NCBI RefSeq assembly: GCF_014158035.1
Contig: NZ_JACFXW010000003.1
Coordinates: 124,001-188,000 of the forward strand
DNA from: Rhizobium sp. G21
Lineage (GTDB): Bacteria > Pseudomonadota > Alphaproteobacteria > Rhizobiales > Rhizobiaceae
Length of the DNA stretch: 64,000 nt
Reading direction: 5' to 3'
A program made the translations under genes and the position numbers. Below, piece by piece: positions 48,510 to 56,932 of this stretch. Numbering within the stretch: position 1 is the stretch's first letter; each line of letters begins with the position of its first letter. The notes beneath the pieces were generated by a model, which was not told where the DNA came from, searched no databases, and saw only the letters and a program-made list of their open reading frames with translations.

Positions 48510-49549
48510 TCACATCCCGGCTGTGACGGCGGGCTGCTGCTGGGTGATGCAGTGAATGCCGCCGCCGCGGGCGAAGATGGCGCGGAATCCACCGTAACGA
48601 CCTCGCGGCCAGGATAGGCCTGTTGCAGGACGTCTGCGGCGGCGGCGTCCGCCGTGTCGTCGCTGAAGCCGCAGGCGATCACGCCGCCATTCACGGCGAG
48701 GTGATTGACATAGCTGAAATCGACGAAACCGTCCTCGTCGCGGATTTGTGCGGGCGCATCGAGATCGAGAATGGTGAAGCGCCGACCGGCCGCGTCGGTG
48801 GCTTCGGTCAGCAGAGCGCGGAGATCGCGCATGATCTGATGGTCGGGATGCTCCGGATTGGGCTGATTGTGCAGAAGCAGAACCCCGGGCGAGGCGATCG
48901 TGGCGACGATGTCGACATGGCCGCTGGTGCCGAAGTTCTCGTAGTCGCGCGTCAGGCCGCGCGGCAGCCAGATCGCCTTGGTGGCTCCGATCGTGCGGGC
49001 GAGTTCGGCCTCGACGCGGGCGCGGTCGGCATAGGGGTTGCGGCGTGGATCGAGCTGCACGGTGTCGGTGACGAGAACCGTGCCCTCGCCATCGACGTGA
49101 ATGCCGCCGCCTTCGTTGACCAGCACGCTGGAGATCAGTTCCGCGCCGGTATGGGCGGCGATCAAGCGCGCTATGTCAGCCGACTTTTTCCATTCGGACC
49201 ATTCATGGTCGCCCCAGCCGTTGAAGATCCAGTCGACGGCGCCGAGTGCGCCGGGCCTCTCGTCGTCGAGAACGAAGGTCGGGCCGAAATCGCGCATCCA
49301 GAATTCGTCGAGCGGCGCTTCGACGATTTCGATATGGCTGCCCAGCATGCGGCGGGCGCGGTCGAGCTCGGACGGATCGACCACCATGGCGACGGGTTCG
49401 AACTCGGCGATGGCGTGGGCGACCGCGGTCCAGGCGGCGTAACCTGTCTCCTTCCATGCCTCACCATCGCCGAGCGTTTCGCCGGCGCGTGGAAAAGCCA
49501 TCCAGGTGCGGTCGTGGCGGGCGGTTTCTGAAGGCATGCGCCAAGTCAT
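48510..49549 (-). CDS. aguA: Agmatine deiminase (peptidylarginine-deiminase-like, frameshifted)
   Basis: Converts agmatine to N-carbamoylputrescine and ammonia. Family segments visible are HDRTWMAFP near the start, LDEFWMRDFGPTFV, VLVNEGGGIHVDGEG and YENFGTSGHVDIVA. The nucleophilic cysteine motif GGGIHCITQQQPA lies in a different frame near the 3' end. One G near 48584-48585 (plus strand) is missing, and with it the protein ends normally at TGA 48510 with 346 residues. Without repair the frame would run into the amidase gene and give a false fusion without the catalytic cysteine. Confidence 0.88.
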
Positions 49550-49690
49550 CGTCGAAATCCTAAATCGAAACAGGCCAATTCGTGAACGAGCCCGCCTGAT
49601 CGAGGCAGCGTTTGGCAGTTCACGCGTTCCAGGCGCTTTCTCGCATTATTTGCGGAAGCTCGTCCATATGTTCCGAACGCTGCCACGACG

Positions 49691-50872
49691 TCAGGCCGCC
49701 AACCGCTCCACCGCCCGCATGACTCCGCGGATCTCGGCCAGGCCTTTCAGGCGACCGATGAGCGAATAACCCGGATTAACCCGCGCCTTGCCGATGTCGT
49801 CGGCAAGCAGATGGCCGTGATCGGGGCGGAGCGGAATGCGCCAATCCTGCCGCCCCTCCTCCTTGCGCCGCTTCTCCTCCTTCATCAGCGCCACGATCAC
49901 GCCGACCATGTCGCCGGAACCGTCGAGATGATCGGATTCATGGAAGGAGCCGTCGGGCTCGATCCGCACATTGCGCAGATGGGTGAAGTGAATGCGGGGT
50001 CCGAATTCCTCGACCATGGCGACGAGATCGTTGTCGGCTCGGGCGCCATAGGAGCCGGTGCAGAAGGTCAGGCCATTGGCCGGCGAATCGACCGCGTGCA
50101 GGATCGACTGGGCGTCCTCAGCCGTCGAGACCACGCGCGGCAGGCCGAACAACGAAAATGGCGGATCGTCGGGATGAATGCAGAGCCGCGCTCCGCACTC
50201 CTCCGCCACCGGGACTATTTCGTGCAGGAAATGATGGAGATTGCCGCGCAAGGCTTCGGCGTCGATGCCGGCGTAATCGGCGAGCGCCGCGCGGAAGGCA
50301 GGACGATCGTAAACGCGCTCGGTGGCGGGCAGGCCGGCGATCAGGTTCTTCTCGATCCGCGCCTGTGTCGTTTCGTCCATGGTTTCGAACCGGGCCCGGG
50401 CCTCGGCGATGCGTTCTGCGGAGTAATCGGCCTCCGCGGTTTGTCTCGCAAGGATGAACAGGTCGTAGGCGGCGAAATCGATGGCGTCAAAGCGCAGCGC
50501 ATAACCGGACGACGGCATGCGATACATCAGGTCGGTGCGGGTCCAATCCACCACCGGCATGAAATTATAGCAGATGGTGCGGATGCCGGACTTGGCAAGC
50601 GCCCGGATCGTATCCTTGTAGCGGCCGATAAAGGCGCTGCGCTCGGGGCCCCCAATCTTGATCGAATTGTGCACAGGAATGCTCTCGACCACCGACCATT
50701 CGAGCCCCTCGGCCTCGATTCGCCGCTTGTAGCTCAGAATCTCGTCTTCTGGCCAGGCGGAGCCGTTATAGATGTGGTGGAGGGCCGAAACCACGCCCGT
50801 GGCGCCGGCCTGCTTGATATGGTCGAGCGTGACGGGGTCATTCGGCCCGTACCAGCGAAAACATTCCTGCAT
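49691..50872 (-). CDS. uxuA: D-mannonate dehydratase
   Basis: Dehydrates D-mannonate to 2-keto-3-deoxy-D-gluconate in hexuronate breakdown. The N-terminal FRWYGPNDPVTL, the middle LCIHPDDPPFSLFGLPRVVS and TFCTGSYGARADND are near-invariant in UxuA. Metal-binding histidines and cysteine are present (H in FTHLRN, C in FCTG, D and H in LRPDHGH). About 393 residues. The start is ATG 50872, six bases after GGGAGG, although two ATG codons upstream are in frame. It is divergent from the GntR gene across a pair of FadR-type operators. Confidence 0.95.
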   Translation of the reverse strand: MQECFRWYGPNDPVTLDHIKQAGATGVVSALHHIYNGSAWPEDEILSYKRRIEAEGLEWSVVESIPVHNSIKIGGPERSAFIGRYKDTIRALAKSGIRTICYNFMPVVDWTRTDLMYRMPSSGYALRFDAIDFAAYDLFILARQTAEADYSAERIAEARARFETMDETTQARIEKNLIAGLPATERVYDRPAFRAALADYAGIDAEALRGNLHHFLHEIVPVAEECGARLCIHPDDPPFSLFGLPRVVSTAEDAQSILHAVDSPANGLTFCTGSYGARADNDLVAMVEEFGPRIHFTHLRNVRIEPDGSFHESDHLDGSGDMVGVIVALMKEEKRRKEEGRQDWRIPLRPDHGHLLADDIGKARVNPGYSLIGRLKGLAEIRGVMRAVERLAA

Positions 50873-50892
50873 CGTCATCCTCCCTTGCGCTA

Positions 50893-50976
50893 TTGTTGGA
50901 CCACAGAACGAAGATGAGATCAATATGATCTCCCTCCCCCGCCGATGTTGACGATCGAGGGAAATTGGTCCAACAA
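50893..50976. promoter_or_regulatory. Pair of inverted FadR/GntR-type operators between uxuA and gntR
   Basis: TTGTTGGACCA (50893-50903) and TGGTCCAACAA (50966-50976) are exact reverse complements, and each fits the FadR-subfamily consensus TNGTNNNACNA perfectly. They stand 73 bases apart, one near each divergent gene: 21 bases upstream of uxuA and 20 bases upstream of gntR. This arrangement suits repression of both genes by the GntR protein encoded alongside. Confidence 0.75.
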
Positions 50977-50995
50977 TTCTTCAGGGGAGGACAAG

Positions 50996-51715
50996 ATGCA
51001 GATCGAGGCAGCGGATAGCGGCGCTCGCAAGTCCAGCGGCTCGGCCGTCTCGAGGCTGGTGGAGCGGATTCAGGAGATGATCGCCGAGCGGCGCTTGTCT
51101 TTCGGCGATCCCTTGCCGACCGAGCGCGACCTCGCGCAGCAATTCGGCGCGAGCCGCAACACCGTCCGCGAGGCGCTGCAATATCTGCGCGCCTATGGGA
51201 TCGTGGACATCAAGCCCAAGGCCGGCGCAGTTCTCGCAAACCGCCATTCCGACGCGATGTCGTCGCTTCTGACTCTGCATCACGCGATCTCGCCGGCGTC
51301 TTTTCGTGAGGTGCAGGGCTTTCGCAAGATCGTCGAGACCGGCGCCGGAGAGGCGGCGCTGCCGACGCTGACGGAGGCGCAGCTCGCTGACCTGGACGTC
51401 GCCAATCTAAACATACTGGACAGCGCTACAGTGGCCGAAGCGGCGGAAGCCGACTACGCCTTTCACGAGAAGCTGGTGGCGCTGGCCGGCAATGCGGTGT
51501 TGCTTGCGAGCTATCGCTACCAGCGGCAAACCATGCTTGAGCTCATGCGGCTCGGCAAGGAGACGCGGTTCATCAACGAGGAGACCTGGCGGGATCATCA
51601 AGCGATCGTCGAGGCTTTGAGAGCAAAAGACCGTATCGCCTATGCCTATCTGCTGAGCCGGCATCTGGATTACGGCATGCGTTTTGTGCGCCCTACGGCG
51701 GACAGGGAGGAGTAA
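50996..51715 (+). CDS. GntR-family regulator (FadR subfamily)
   Basis: GntR regulator with winged helix (PLPTERDLAQQFGASRNTVREALQ split over residues 42-65) and an FCD effector domain with its metal-binding histidines (FHEKLVALAGN; DHQAIVEAL; SRHLDY). 239 residues. ATG 50996 has AGGGGAGG upstream. Divergent from uxuA and directly before an SDR gene, it is probably the hexuronate/aldonate-responsive repressor of both. Confidence 0.9.
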   Translation: MQIEAADSGARKSSGSAVSRLVERIQEMIAERRLSFGDPLPTERDLAQQFGASRNTVREALQYLRAYGIVDIKPKAGAVLANRHSDAMSSLLTLHHAISPASFREVQGFRKIVETGAGEAALPTLTEAQLADLDVANLNILDSATVAEAAEADYAFHEKLVALAGNAVLLASYRYQRQTMLELMRLGKETRFINEETWRDHQAIVEALRAKDRIAYAYLLSRHLDYGMRFVRPTADREE

Positions 51716-51717
51716 GC

Positions 51718-52500
51718 GTGGAGTTCTCGGGAAAAATCGCCGTGGTGACCGGCACGTCCGGCATCGGCAGAGCATCGGCGATCGCGCTGGCGAATCAGGG
51801 CGCCACGGTGATTGCGCTCGGCATCGACCCCAAGGCGAACGCAGAACTGGCCGAGATCGCCGCTGGCGAGGCGCTGCCCCTTGCCGTGCGGCAGGCCGAT
51901 GTCGCCGATGAACATCAGGTGGCTGCGGCCTTCGAGGCGCTTGGATGCGAGCATGGTGGTCTCGACGTCATCGTCAATTCGGCGGCGGTGCACCCCTATG
52001 GCACTGTTGTCACGACCGAGCACGAGACCTTTCTGCGCGCCTATGCCGTCAATGTCGGCGCGATCCAGCTGACCGGCAAATACGGAATACCCATGATGGA
52101 AAGGCGCGGCGGCGGCGCCATCCTGAATATCGCCTCGGTGCAAGGACATGCCTGCCAGAAGAATGTCGCCGCCTATGTCGCCACCAAAGGCGCGATCCAT
52201 GCGCTGACGCGAGCCATGGCGCTCGATCACGCCAAAGCGAATGTGCGGGTGAATTCCATCAGCCCGGGCTCTGTCCGCACGCCGATCCTCGAGCTCGCCG
52301 CCCGCACCTTCGACGGCGACGACGCCGATGTCGAGGATGTCTTCCGCCGTTTCGGGGCTGCGCATCCCATCGGCCGCATCGGCGAGCCGGAGGAAGTGGC
52401 GCGCCTCGTCTGTTTCCTGGCGTCGGAGAAGTCTGGTTTCATCACCGGCGCGGATTATCGGGTCGACGGCGGGCTGCTTGCAGGTCTCGGCGTTGCTTGA
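51718..52500 (+). CDS. SDR-family oxidoreductase
   Basis: Short-chain dehydrogenase/reductase, 260 residues. The nucleotide-binding TGTSGIGRASA is near residue 11, N-S-A-A-V-H-P replaces the usual NNAG region, and the active site is S (NIASVQGHA), Y and K (AAYVATKGAIHALTRAMA). ISPGSVRTPI and ADYRVDGGL are typical of the classical group. The GTG start two bases after the gntR stop makes the two co-translated. The uxuA context suggests a sugar acid substrate such as fructuronate or a keto-deoxy acid, but this is not decided. Confidence 0.85.
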   Translation: MEFSGKIAVVTGTSGIGRASAIALANQGATVIALGIDPKANAELAEIAAGEALPLAVRQADVADEHQVAAAFEALGCEHGGLDVIVNSAAVHPYGTVVTTEHETFLRAYAVNVGAIQLTGKYGIPMMERRGGGAILNIASVQGHACQKNVAAYVATKGAIHALTRAMALDHAKANVRVNSISPGSVRTPILELAARTFDGDDADVEDVFRRFGAAHPIGRIGEPEEVARLVCFLASEKSGFITGADYRVDGGLLAGLGVA

Positions 52501-52516
52501 TCTGGTTTCAGCATTT

Positions 52517-52563
52517 ATGCGCTTTTCTGCTCATATCGCTTGACATTTCGCAGAAGAGCGCAT
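52517..52563. promoter_or_regulatory. Long stem-loop upstream of the Gfo/Idh/MocA gene
   Basis: Arms ATGCGCTTTTCTGC (52517-52530) and GCAGAAGAGCGCAT (52550-52563) pair over 14 positions with one G-U wobble, around a 19-base loop that contains TTGACA. T-rich sequence (TTCTTTCCT) follows. It lies between the SDR stop and the dehydrogenase start, and could end the gntR-SDR transcript or regulate entry into the next genes. Confidence 0.6.
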
Positions 52564-52594
52564 TTCTTTCCTGACGGATTTTTGGGAGGAAACC

Positions 52595-53668
52595 GTGAAG
52601 AAAGACAGCCGGCAATTGCGGGTCGGCGTATTGGGTTGCGGCCCGATCGCCCAGTTCGCGCATTTCGAATCCGCCGTGAAGGCGTCCAATTGCCGTCTCT
52701 ACGCAATCTGCGACGCCGCCGAAGACCTCGCCCGTCGCATGGGCGCGACCTATGAGCCCGACAAGATCTATCTCGACTATGACCAGATGCTCGCCGATCC
52801 CGAGCTCGAGGCGGTGATCATCGCCACGTCGGACGCCTTCCATGTGCCCGCCTCGATCAAGGCCTTAGAAGCCGGAAAACATGTTCTCTGCGAAAAGCCG
52901 ATCGGCCTTTCCGTCGAGGAGGTCGAGACCCTCCAGGCGGTGGTGGAGCGCACCGGCAAGGTGCTGCAGATCGGCCATATGAAGCGCTTCGACCACGGCA
53001 TCGAGGCGGCGAAGCGTTTCATCGACAGGGATATGGGCGAGCGCCTGGCGCTGAAGGCCTGGTATTGCGACAGCACTCATCGCTATACGATGACCGACGC
53101 CGTCCAGCCCCTGCCCATTCTCAGCAAGGCGGCGCTCAAGCCGAAGGAGAATCCCAAGGCCGATCTCAAGCGCTACTACATGCTGGCGCATGGCTGCCAT
53201 CTGGTCGATCTCGCCCGCTATCTCTGCGGCGAGATCACTTGGGTCCGGGCGCGACTGCTCGAACGGTTCGGCGCCTATTCCTGGTTCGTCGAGACGGAAT
53301 TTGCCGATGGGTCTCTGGGGCATCTTGACCTGACGGTGGCGGTGCGGATGGATTGGCACGAGGGCTTCCAGCTCTATGGCCAGAACGGCAGCGTCACCGC
53401 CAAGACCTTTAATCCCTGGTATTTCCGGTCTTCCGAAGTCGAGATCTTCGACGAGCGCACGGCGACCTATCATCGCCCGCTCGGCGCGGATGGTCATTTC
53501 TACCGCCGCCAGCTCGAAGGTTTTGCCCGCGTCATTCTCGACGGGGCGCCGATGCAGGGCGCCGATATCGCCGATGGACTGGCGAGCGTGAAGGCCATGG
53601 CGGCCATCGCCCGCTCGGCCGAGAGCGGCGACAAGATCTTTGTCGCAGACATCAGGGGAGCCGTCTGA
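52595..53668 (+). CDS. Gfo/Idh/MocA-family oxidoreductase
   Basis: NAD(P)-dependent sugar or inositol dehydrogenase family, 357 residues. Rossmann motif GVLGCGPIAQFAHF near residue 11, then the EAGKHVLCEKPIGLSVEEVE segment holding the lysine of the EKP motif. A C-terminal catalytic domain follows (HGCHLVDLARYLCG has the active-site histidine). It starts at GTG 52595 behind GGGAGGA. Its stop overlaps the next start by one base. It probably oxidises a sugar or sugar-derived alcohol in the pathway encoded downstream. Confidence 0.88.
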   Translation: MKKDSRQLRVGVLGCGPIAQFAHFESAVKASNCRLYAICDAAEDLARRMGATYEPDKIYLDYDQMLADPELEAVIIATSDAFHVPASIKALEAGKHVLCEKPIGLSVEEVETLQAVVERTGKVLQIGHMKRFDHGIEAAKRFIDRDMGERLALKAWYCDSTHRYTMTDAVQPLPILSKAALKPKENPKADLKRYYMLAHGCHLVDLARYLCGEITWVRARLLERFGAYSWFVETEFADGSLGHLDLTVAVRMDWHEGFQLYGQNGSVTAKTFNPWYFRSSEVEIFDERTATYHRPLGADGHFYRRQLEGFARVILDGAPMQGADIADGLASVKAMAAIARSAESGDKIFVADIRGAV

Positions 53669-54489
53669 TGAGGATCGGCATTTTCGCCAAGACATTTGCG
53701 GGCGAGCGGCCCGGCCCTGTGCTCGCGGCCGCCAAGGCTGCGGGCTATGACTGCGTACAGTTCAATTTCGCCTGTTGCGGCGTGCCCTCGATGCCGGACA
53801 GTGTCGACGAGGCCGTGCTCGAGGATATCTCGGTGGCGCGCGAAACGTCCGGCGTCGAGATTTCGGCATTGTCTGCGACCTACAACATGATCCATCCCGA
53901 TAAGGCCGTTCGCGCCGAGGGTCTCGTCAGGCTCGGCGTCGCCATCCGCGCCGCCGCCGATCTCGGCATTCCCCTGGTCACACTCTGCACCGGCACGCGG
54001 GATGCCGACAATCAATGGCGGCATCATCCGGACAATCAGACGGAGGAGGCCTGGCGGGATCTCATCAAGGAGATGGGCCGCGCCGCGACGCTTGCAGAAG
54101 CGCATGGCGTTTGCCTCGGCATCGAGCCGGAACAGGCCAATGTGATCCGCGACGCCGATGACGCCGCACGGCTTTTCGCCGCCGTGCCCTCTGACAGGCT
54201 GAAAATCGTGCTGGACCCCGCCAATCTGTTCGAAATGGCGAGCGTGGAAGAAGCCCGCGCGATCGTGGCTGCCGCGATCGACGCGCTCGGTCCCCGCATC
54301 GCCATGGCGCATGCCAAGGATCGCGACGCGCGGGGCGAGTTCGTCACCGCCGGCCGCGGCGTCGTGGATTTCCCGGATATGTTTCGCCGCTTGAAGGCAG
54401 CCGGCTTCGATGGTTCGGTGGTGACGCATGGATTGTCGGCTGCGGAAGCGCCTGAAGTTTCAGACTTTCTCCGGAGGCTGGTTGTATGA
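53668..54489 (+). CDS. Sugar phosphate isomerase/epimerase (xylose isomerase-like TIM barrel)
   Basis: TIM-barrel protein of the AP-endonuclease 2/xylose isomerase-like family, 273 residues. Visible metal-ligand regions are CLGIEPEQANV (E), IVLDPANLFE (D) and AMAHAKDRDARGEF (H, D). Members interconvert keto sugars or sugar acids. It is coupled to both neighbours by overlapping codons. Exact reaction unknown. Confidence 0.85.
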   Translation: MRIGIFAKTFAGERPGPVLAAAKAAGYDCVQFNFACCGVPSMPDSVDEAVLEDISVARETSGVEISALSATYNMIHPDKAVRAEGLVRLGVAIRAAADLGIPLVTLCTGTRDADNQWRHHPDNQTEEAWRDLIKEMGRAATLAEAHGVCLGIEPEQANVIRDADDAARLFAAVPSDRLKIVLDPANLFEMASVEEARAIVAAAIDALGPRIAMAHAKDRDARGEFVTAGRGVVDFPDMFRRLKAAGFDGSVVTHGLSAAEAPEVSDFLRRLVV

Positions 54490-55307
54490 TGGCGGAAAAA
54501 CTGACGCTGGTCTCGACGCCGTCGCTCCATGTCGTGGATATCGGCTCGGGCGCGCCTGTCGTCTTCCAGCATGGCCTGGGCGGCGACAGAAACCAGATCG
54601 CCGACAGCTTTCCCGCCGATTTGCCATGCCGGCGCGTGACGGTGGAATGCCGCGGCCATGGGCTCAGCCCCTTCGATCCCAAAGGGCGCTATTCCATCGC
54701 CCGCTTCGCCGACGACGTCATCGCCACGGCGGACAGTCTCGGCCTCGAACGGTTTTCGATAGGCGGCGTTTCCATGGGCGCCGCCGTGGCGCTCAACATC
54801 GCCTGCCGTTTTCCCGATCGCATCGACGCGCTCGCGCTGGTGCGTCCCGCCTGGCTGACGGCTGCCGCGCCCACCAATATGCAGCCATTCGTGGCGGTCG
54901 CCCATCATCTCCGGGCGCATGGCGCGGAGGGGCGCGACAGTTTCGCCACCTCCCCGATCGGACTTTATCTAGCGGAGCACGCGCCCGACAATCTCGCCTC
55001 GCTGCTCGGTTTCTTCGCCCATCCCGAACCGGATCAACTCGCCGCTCTCCTGCTGGACATCGCGCTTGATGGCCCGGGGGTGACGGAGGACGATCTTGCC
55101 GCCATTCGCGTCCCGACATTGACGGTCGGGCACGGGGTCGACGTCGTCCACCCGCTGGATTACGCGCGAAAGCTCGCCGCGCTCATCCCCGGCGCGGTCT
55201 GCGCCGAAATCACCCCCAAGGCCGTGGACCGCACGGCCTATGCCGCCGAACTCAAGGGCGCGCTCTCCGCTTTCTTCCGAATGACATCCAGGGATTCCCG
55301 ATCATGA
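54486..55307 (+). CDS. Alpha/beta hydrolase, lactonase-like
   Basis: Single-domain alpha/beta hydrolase of about 273 residues. The oxyanion region is FQHGLGGDRN, the nucleophile elbow GGVSMGAAVAL, and an aspartate follows in VGHGVDVVHPLD. The usual catalytic histidine near the end is not obvious (EITPKAVDRTAY), which could mean a missing residue or a different position. The look is of 3-oxoadipate enol-lactonase relatives. In a cluster with a sugar dehydrogenase it may open a sugar lactone. Confidence 0.75.
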   Translation: MMAEKLTLVSTPSLHVVDIGSGAPVVFQHGLGGDRNQIADSFPADLPCRRVTVECRGHGLSPFDPKGRYSIARFADDVIATADSLGLERFSIGGVSMGAAVALNIACRFPDRIDALALVRPAWLTAAAPTNMQPFVAVAHHLRAHGAEGRDSFATSPIGLYLAEHAPDNLASLLGFFAHPEPDQLAALLLDIALDGPGVTEDDLAAIRVPTLTVGHGVDVVHPLDYARKLAALIPGAVCAEITPKAVDRTAYAAELKGALSAFFRMTSRDSRS

Positions 55308-56005
55308 GCCTGAAGCCCAATTCCGACTGGTTCGACACTTTGCCGCGCGAGCGCCTGATGGCGGAGTATTCGCTATGGTCGGCGGACCTTGCCAATCTCG
55401 AAGCGGATGTCCGCCGGGTCGACGAGTTCGTCGATCTCTATCACGCCGACGCCGCAGACGGTCGTTTCGCGCCGTCCTTCCTGATGTTTCCCGACCAGAT
55501 CGCCCGCATCCGCAAAGTCACGGCCAAGCCGATCCATGTGCATCTGATGATCGAGGGCGACATTCTTCTGAGCCAGATCCGCCAATTTGCGGAAGCCGGC
55601 GCCGATCTGATTTCCTTTCATCCCGAGACCGGCGACGTCACCAGCGCAGGGCTGGATCTGATCGCGGAATTGGGTGTGAAAGCGGGGCTTGTGTTACGGT
55701 TGGAAACGCCGGTGTCGGCGCTGGCGCCTTACGTGTCGAGGCTGGATTTCGTCACGCTGCTCGGCACGGCCATCGGCGTCAAGGGCCAGGGCTTGTCGGA
55801 AACCGCCTGCCCCCGGCTTCAGGAAGCCGGCGCGCTCATCGCGGCTTCCGGCCGCAACAATGCGGTTCTGGCGGCGGACGGCGGCATTCGCGAGACGACG
55901 GTTCCGCTTCTCCGCCAGGCGGGAGCGCAGACGGTGGTGATGGGCTCGCTCGCCTTCAACGATCCTGATCTGCCGGCGCGCATGGCCTGGCTGCGGTCCC
56001 TTTGA
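55304..56005 (+). CDS. Ribulose-phosphate 3-epimerase-like protein
   Basis: Beta/alpha-barrel protein of the ribulose-phosphate 3-epimerase superfamily, 233 residues. Family features: YHADAADGRFAPSF (in place of HVDVMDGHFVPN), P-I-H-V-H-L-M-I-E, ISFHPETGDVTSAG and VLAADGGIRETTVPLLRQAGA. The first metal/catalytic histidine and aspartates are partly retained, so activity on a different sugar phosphate is likely. Its start is within the stop of the hydrolase gene. It converges on the DeoR gene with two bases between them. Confidence 0.82.
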   Translation: MSLKPNSDWFDTLPRERLMAEYSLWSADLANLEADVRRVDEFVDLYHADAADGRFAPSFLMFPDQIARIRKVTAKPIHVHLMIEGDILLSQIRQFAEAGADLISFHPETGDVTSAGLDLIAELGVKAGLVLRLETPVSALAPYVSRLDFVTLLGTAIGVKGQGLSETACPRLQEAGALIAASGRNNAVLAADGGIRETTVPLLRQAGAQTVVMGSLAFNDPDLPARMAWLRSL

Positions 56006-56007
56006 GG

Positions 56008-56796
56008 TCAAGCGACAATCAGCTGGGTTCCCGCCTTCTTCATTGCCTGGGCGATCGGCTCGGGCGGCCATTCATCGGTGATCACCACGCCGATCTGCGA
56101 GAAGGTGGCGATCTTGGCGAAGGCGGTGACGCCAAATTTCGAATGGTCGATCAGCGCGATGGCGCGGCTGGCGATCTTGATCATCGCCGCCGTCTCCGAG
56201 GCCTCGTCGAGCCGGCCCATGGTGACGCCGGCCACCGATAGACCGGTCGCGCCGATCACGGCGGTGTCGGCGCTGATGCCGGAGACTTCCGGAAAGCCGA
56301 CTGCGCCGATCGTCACCTGCGACACCGGCCAATAGACGCCGCCGAGAATATGCAGCGCCCTGACAGCATGGTCAGGCGCCACAGGCGGAATGCGGAGATT
56401 GTTGGTGATCAGCGTCAAATCGCGGCGCTCGCCGAGTGCTGCGGCAAAATAGCAGGTGGAGGAGCCGCCATTGACGATGAGCGTCTCGCCATTGCGGATG
56501 AGCGAGGCCGCCTTCTTGGCGATCCGCTGCTTGGCGGCGGTATAGGCGTCCATGCGGCTGCCCAGCGTGGTGTCGACGCGCACCAGCGCATCGTTGAACA
56601 CGGCGCCGCCATGGGTGCGCAGCAGAAGTCCACGTTGTTCGAGCTGATCGAGATCCCGCCGGACCGTGTCGCGAGAAACGGCAAGCTGTTCCATCAATTC
56701 GTTGACGGTCAGTTGCCCATGCTGCCGGAGAAGATCGATGAGGCGGTTCTGCCGCACCGCCGGCAGCGCGGCGCTGGCCGCCGTCTCTTTCTGCAT
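56008..56796 (-). CDS. DeoR-family transcriptional regulator
   Basis: DeoR-type repressor with N-terminal helix-turn-helix (RLIDLLRQHGQLTVNELMEQ; VSRDTVRRDLDQLEQRG; RTHGGAV) and a sugar-phosphate-sensing domain with NGGSSTCYFAAAL and ALIDHSKFG. About 262 residues from ATG 56796, chosen because AAGGGG lies seven bases upstream. The frame is open further. It stands between the sugar-acid gene set and the ABC importer that is transcribed on the same strand, and could control either. Confidence 0.85.
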   Translation of the reverse strand: MQKETAASAALPAVRQNRLIDLLRQHGQLTVNELMEQLAVSRDTVRRDLDQLEQRGLLLRTHGGAVFNDALVRVDTTLGSRMDAYTAAKQRIAKKAASLIRNGETLIVNGGSSTCYFAAALGERRDLTLITNNLRIPPVAPDHAVRALHILGGVYWPVSQVTIGAVGFPEVSGISADTAVIGATGLSVAGVTMGRLDEASETAAMIKIASRAIALIDHSKFGVTAFAKIATFSQIGVVITDEWPPEPIAQAMKKAGTQLIVA

Positions 56797-56881
56797 GTCT
56801 ATTCCCCTTGAATACGCGGGATGCCGTCGCTCCCGCGCTTTTCGCCTCATATCAAGGGCTGGTCGCCTTTGCCAAGGCTTA

Positions 56882-56913
56882 AGGAGGACCCGGCGCATGC
56901 GCCGGAGCCTCCT
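56882..56913. terminator. Terminator hairpin after the ribose-type ABC operon
   Basis: A central perfect palindrome CCGGCGCATGCGCCGG (56890-56905) is flanked by AGGAGG (56882-56887) and CCTCCT (56908-56913) across two-base internal loops. It lies 20 bases past the ATPase stop on the minus strand. The stem is very strong, and TTAAGCC follows in the direction of transcription. Confidence 0.65.
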
Positions 56914-56932
56914 GTATCGAAGCGCGGGACGA

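Noticed and set aside
47450..49549. An apparent agmatine deiminase-amidase fusion protein of 699 residues
   Set aside because: The fusion arises only because one base is missing near 48584. With it restored, the deiminase regains its catalytic cysteine motif and ends at 48510, and the amidase has its own ATG at 48505.
49550..49690. A possible small gene or RNA between aguA and uxuA
   Set aside because: No conserved frame, ribosome site or stable fold was visible in these 141 bases.
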